From Lysobacteraceae bacterium (GTDB lineage Bacteria > Pseudomonadota > Gammaproteobacteria > Xanthomonadales > Xanthomonadaceae), in contig DMHI01000012.1 of NCBI GenBank assembly GCA_003449515.1, positions 1 through 15,008 of the forward strand: DNA of 15,008 bases, written 5' to 3'. Position numbers and translations under genes: made by a program. The notes beneath the pieces were generated by a model. That model saw only the letters and a list, made by a program, of their open reading frames with translations. It was not told the DNA's origin and did no database searches. How positions within the stretch are numbered: the stretch's first letter is position 1; every line of letters begins with the position of its first letter. Shown here piece after piece: positions 12,503-15,008 of this stretch.

Positions 12503-13222
12503 CTACATCGTGAAGCTGGAGCCGAGGTACACGCGGCGGACGTCGGGATTCATCAGCACGTCGTTGGGCGAGCCCTGGGCCAGCACGGTGCCGGCGTTGA
12601 GGATGTAGGCGCGGTCGCAGATGCCCAGCGTCTCGCGCACATTGTGATCGGTGATCAGCACACCGATGCCGCGCTGCTTCAGGTGGCGGATGATCCCCTG
12701 GATCTCGCCGACCGAGATCGGATCGACGCCGGCGAAGGGCTCGTCGAGCAGCATGTAGCGCGGGTTGGTGGCCAGCGCACGGGCGATCTCGATGCGCCGG
12801 CGCTCACCGCCGGACAGGCTCTCGCCGGGTTGATCGGCGACGTGGGCGATGTGCAGTTCGTCGAGCAGGTTGCCAAGCTCGGCCTCGCGCTGCTGCGGGC
12901 CGAGGTCGCCACGCAACTCCAGCGCGGCGCGCACGTTGTCGGCGGCCGTGAGGCTGCGGAACACACTCGGCTCCTGCGGCAGGTAGCCGATGCCGCGACG
13001 CGCGCGCCGGTGCATGGCGAGCCCGCCGATCTCTTCGTCGTCGAGACGGATTTCACCGCCATCGTTCGGCACCAGGCCCACCACCATGTAGAAGCAGGTG
13101 GTCTTGCCGGCGCCGTTCGGGCCCAGAAGCCCGACCACTTCGCCCGGGTGCAGCTCGAAGCCGAAATCCTTGACGACCTCGCGCTTGCCGTAGCGTTTGG
13201 TGAGTGCGCGCGCCGACAGCAT
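12503..13222 (-). CDS. lptB: LptB, ATPase of the LPS export ABC transporter
   Basis: A 239-residue cytoplasmic ATPase that, as a dimer with LptF/LptG, extracts lipopolysaccharide from the inner membrane and pushes it along the LptC-LptA bridge. Walker A GPNGAGKT is at 34-41, the Q-loop LPQEPSVFR at 81-89, the ABC signature LSGGERRR at 136-143, Walker B with the catalytic Glu in YMLLDEPFAGVDP at 156-168, and the switch His at 193 in TDHN. Its length matches E. coli LptB. The ATG overlaps the lptA stop by one base (TGATG). lptF and lptG are not here; they are usually encoded elsewhere. Confidence 0.97.
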   Translation of the reverse strand: MLSARALTKRYGKREVVKDFGFELHPGEVVGLLGPNGAGKTTCFYMVVGLVPNDGGEIRLDDEEIGGLAMHRRARRGIGYLPQEPSVFRSLTAADNVRAALELRGDLGPQQREAELGNLLDELHIAHVADQPGESLSGGERRRIEIARALATNPRYMLLDEPFAGVDPISVGEIQGIIRHLKQRGIGVLITDHNVRETLGICDRAYILNAGTVLAQGSPNDVLMNPDVRRVYLGSSFTM

Positions 13223-13722
13223 CAGGGGCCCGCGGTCCGCGCCCGGGGCTGGATCACGGTGCGCACGCGGCCGCCATCACCGCCGGCGTCGACGCTGCCG
13301 GTGGTCATGTTGTAGCGGATGACTTCGGCGCTCATCGTGCCGCGCGGCTGCACCACCTGCGCCGCGCCGTTGAGGACGATGATCTCGTCGGTGGGGTTGT
13401 AGACCACGCGTGCCGCGGTGGCGTTCACCGGTTCGCCGCGGTCGGTCAGCTGGTCCATCCGCACCGGGCTGCCCTCGAGCACGATGCGCACGATCTCGCC
13501 GTCCTGGCGTTCGACGGTGGCGCGCGCGGCGCGGATCGACAGCGAGCCCTGGTCGATCTCGACATTGCCCACGAACACGATGCTGTCGCTCTCGCCGAGG
13601 CCGCCCACCTGCGAATCGGCGCGCACGTCCATCGGCTGGTCGCGGTCGCCGCGACGGGCGTCGGCGAGGTCAGCGGCGAGCAGCGCGGCGAGCAGGATCG
13701 GGATAGAACGTCGCATCGACAT
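13222..13722 (-). CDS. lptA: LptA, periplasmic LPS transport protein
   Basis: A 166-residue OstA-fold protein that forms the periplasmic bridge carrying LPS from LptC to LptD. It has a signal peptide: basic MSMRR, hydrophobic IPILLAALLAADL, and a probable cut after ADA at residue 22. The mature part carries the repeating beta motif, for example FVGNVEIDQGSLSIRA and NGAAQVVQPRGTMSAEVIRY. The start is uncertain among ATG 13722, ATG 13716 and TTG 13728; 13722 is used, and all keep the signal peptide. The start lies about 50 bases inside the end of lptC in another frame, so translation is probably coupled. The identification also rests on the lptC-lptA-lptB order. Confidence 0.93.
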   Translation of the reverse strand: MSMRRSIPILLAALLAADLADARRGDRDQPMDVRADSQVGGLGESDSIVFVGNVEIDQGSLSIRAARATVERQDGEIVRIVLEGSPVRMDQLTDRGEPVNATAARVVYNPTDEIIVLNGAAQVVQPRGTMSAEVIRYNMTTGSVDAGGDGGRVRTVIQPRARTAGP

Positions 13723-14248
13723 CGGCAAGCAGCTCGTAGGTCTGGGCCTGCATGTCCACTTCGAGGCCGGTGGCCCGGAGTATAGAGCGGCCCTGCGTGA
13801 TGGTCACCGCGGCGTCGGTACGCGCCTGCCCGGATTCCGTCCACACGGTGAGGTGGTCGGTGCTGAAGCGCACCGGTCGCCCGCTCACCCCCGGCGGACC
13901 GAGGATTTCCACGTCGCCGTGCAACTGCACCTCGCTGTTGTCCGGTCCGACCCGGGCTGTGGCCGAGCGGGCATCCCAACGCTGGCCGGCGCTGCTGCCG
14001 GGAAAGCCGAAACGCGGCTCGGCGAGCGTGGTGATCCTGGCCTCCATGTCGCGCTCGAGCAGCGGGCCGCGCACGGTGAATCCCTCACTGCCGTCGGCGC
14101 GCAGCGCAGTCATCTCGAAGCCCTCGAGCCGGTAGTCGGCGCGCAGATCGGTGGGCGGCGGCGGTGGTGGCTCGGCGAGCTGCCAGACGGCAAGCCCGGT
14201 CGCGAGCGCGCCGACCGCCAGCAGCAGCCCAAGCGCGGTCCGGTTCAT
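13670..14248 (-). CDS. lptC: LptC, inner-membrane LPS export protein
   Basis: A 192-residue bitopic protein. One N-terminal membrane helix (about 5-24, TALGLLLAVGALATGLAVW) is followed by a periplasmic OstA-like domain that accepts LPS from LptBFG and hands it to LptA. Family-like segments are YRLEGFEMTALRADG (39-53) and the strand-rich VQLHGDVEILGP. Six consecutive prolines (27-32) directly follow the membrane helix; such runs usually stall ribosomes unless EF-P acts. The ATG at 14248 overlaps the kdsC stop (ATGA), and its 3' end overlaps lptA by about 50 bases. Sequence conservation in this family is low, so gene order carries much of the weight. Confidence 0.92.
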   Translation of the reverse strand: MNRTALGLLLAVGALATGLAVWQLAEPPPPPPTDLRADYRLEGFEMTALRADGSEGFTVRGPLLERDMEARITTLAEPRFGFPGSSAGQRWDARSATARVGPDNSEVQLHGDVEILGPPGVSGRPVRFSTDHLTVWTESGQARTDAAVTITQGRSILRATGLEVDMQAQTYELLADVDATFYPDPARRAARR

Positions 14249-14808
14249 CGCAGGAAGCCCGCCAGCGCCGCGTCGGCCTTGCCCTGTGCCTCCAGCAGCA
14301 GGTCGGCCAGCTCGCGCGCTGCGCCCTCGCCGCCGCCAAAGCGGGTGCACCAGTGGGCACGCGCCTTCACCGCTGCGTGGGCGTTCGCCGGCGCCACCGC
14401 GAGGCCGGCGATGGCCATCGCGCCCAGGTCGACGAGGTCGTCGCCCATCATCGCCGCCTCGGTCGGCGTGTGGCCGTACTTGGCGCACAACTGCTCGAGC
14501 AGCGCGCGCTTGTCCTTGATGCCGATATGGACTTCGGAAAGCCGCAACTCGCGGCCGCGCGCTTCGGCAACCGCGCTGTGGCGCGCCGTGACCAGCGCAA
14601 CGCGCACGCCATGCGCTTCGAGCAGGCGCAGGCCCATGCCGTCGTGGATGTGGAAGGCCTTGAGCTCACGGCCCTCGGCGTCGAGCCACAGGCGGCCGTC
14701 GGTGAGCGTGCCGTCGACATCGAAGCAGGCGAGTCGGATGGCGGCGGCGCGCTGGCGGATGCCGGTGCCGATCGACAGCAGGCCGTCGGTGGGCTGGGGG
14801 GCGGGCAT
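14245..14808 (-). CDS. kdsC: KdsC, 3-deoxy-D-manno-octulosonate 8-phosphate phosphatase
   Basis: A 187-residue HAD-superfamily phosphatase with only a minimal cap, which acts as a tetramer and removes phosphate from Kdo-8-phosphate to give Kdo for the LPS inner core. Motif I FDVDGTLTDG has the nucleophile Asp30 and acid Asp32. Motif II is LVTAR (Thr74), motif III the lysine in GIKDKRALL (Lys100), and motif IV MMGDDLVD (Asp123/Asp124). The C-terminal CTRFGGGEGAARELADLLL matches the family tail that closes the active site. Length agrees with the E. coli enzyme. It lies three bases after kdsD and overlaps lptC by four, so Kdo synthesis and LPS export are translated as one chain of genes. Confidence 0.97.
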   Translation of the reverse strand: MPAPQPTDGLLSIGTGIRQRAAAIRLACFDVDGTLTDGRLWLDAEGRELKAFHIHDGMGLRLLEAHGVRVALVTARHSAVAEARGRELRLSEVHIGIKDKRALLEQLCAKYGHTPTEAAMMGDDLVDLGAMAIAGLAVAPANAHAAVKARAHWCTRFGGGEGAARELADLLLEAQGKADAALAGFLR

Positions 14809-14811
14809 GGC

Positions 14812-15008
14812 TCAGACCACCCGTGCGCGCAGCAGGTCGATGAAGTTCAGCGCGCCGACCACGCGATGCCCGTCGTCGACGACCACCAGCGCGTTGACCT
14901 TGTGCGCCTCCATCGCGTGCACGGCCTCGCTCGCGAGCGCGTCGGGCGCGATGGTCTTCGGCGAGCGGCCCATCACCTTCGTCACCGGATCGCGGCGGAT
15001 GTCGAGCG
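14812..15008 (-). CDS. kdsD: KdsD, D-arabinose 5-phosphate isomerase, C-terminal CBS part (partial)
   Basis: The window holds the last 65 codons and the TGA stop; the N-terminal sugar isomerase domain lies beyond the right edge. The visible part is the second CBS domain: VTKVMGRSPKTIAPDALAS, then VHAMEAHKVNALVVVDD and VVGALNFIDLLRARVV, matching the end of E. coli KdsD (HDLLRAGVV). The enzyme converts ribulose 5-phosphate to arabinose 5-phosphate, the first step of Kdo synthesis. It is followed three bases later by kdsC, which acts later in the same pathway. Confidence 0.93.
   Translation of the reverse strand, partial: LDIRRDPVTKVMGRSPKTIAPDALASEAVHAMEAHKVNALVVVDDGHRVVGALNFIDLLRARVV

Noticed and set aside
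1..15008. CRISPR arrays, insertion sequences, phage genes, toxin-antitoxin pairs, defence systems, tRNA or rRNA genes
   Set aside because: No regular repeats, transposase or integrase motifs, or RNA gene signatures were seen; coding genes with conserved functions fill almost all of the window.

Overview
The window is a high-GC stretch packed with conserved housekeeping genes from a gammaproteobacterium, most likely of the Xanthomonadales (Lysobacterales). The evidence is the gene order kdsD-kdsC-lptC-lptA-lptB-rpoN-hpf-ptsN-hprK-rapZ-EIIA-ptsH-ptsI next to mgtE, the presence of HPr kinase beside rpoN, a RuvX with VGDP where enteric proteins have VGLP, and the pilT/pilU pair. The family calls rest on motifs and recalled family sequences; no database search was run.

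Layout. Positions 1-1211 (+) hold the tail of probable pilT and complete pilU, the retraction ATPases of type IV pili. Positions 1213-1863 (-) encode an unrecognised lipoprotein whose stop is one base from that of pilU. Positions 1951-3883 (+) are a tightly overlapping trio: yqgE, ruvX, pyrB. Positions 3944-5335 (-) hold mgtE, a magnesium channel/transporter. Positions 5473-5859 (+) encode a small unrecognised lipoprotein, divergent from mgtE. Positions 5864-8258 (-) hold ptsI, ptsH and a mannose-family EIIA. Positions 8342 to the right edge (-) are one long, mostly overlapping gene run, transcribed kdsD (partial), kdsC, lptC, lptA, lptB, rpoN, hpf, ptsN, hprK, rapZ.

How the genes work together. 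The right-hand run starts with Kdo synthesis (KdsD isomerase, KdsC phosphatase), continues with the LPS export machine (LptC, LptA, LptB), then sigma-54 and ribosome hibernation factor, then a phosphorelay. EI (His191), HPr (His15, plus Ser46, the target of HPr kinase), EIIA-Man type (His10) and EIIA-Ntr (His66) all keep their phosphorylation sites. No EIIB or EIIC sugar permease gene is present here, so this looks like a regulatory rather than a sugar-importing PTS, linked to envelope precursor synthesis through RapZ and to nitrogen/sigma-54 control through PtsN.

No CRISPR array, transposon, phage gene, tRNA or rRNA was seen, and no gap between genes exceeds about 140 bases. I do not see a previously undescribed system. 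The points most worth a second look are the two lipoproteins at strand-switch junctions, possible leaderless starts, a strong GC hairpin upstream of hpf, the rapZ-EIIA boundary, the missing basic C-terminal tail of RapZ, and the uncertain mgtE start.
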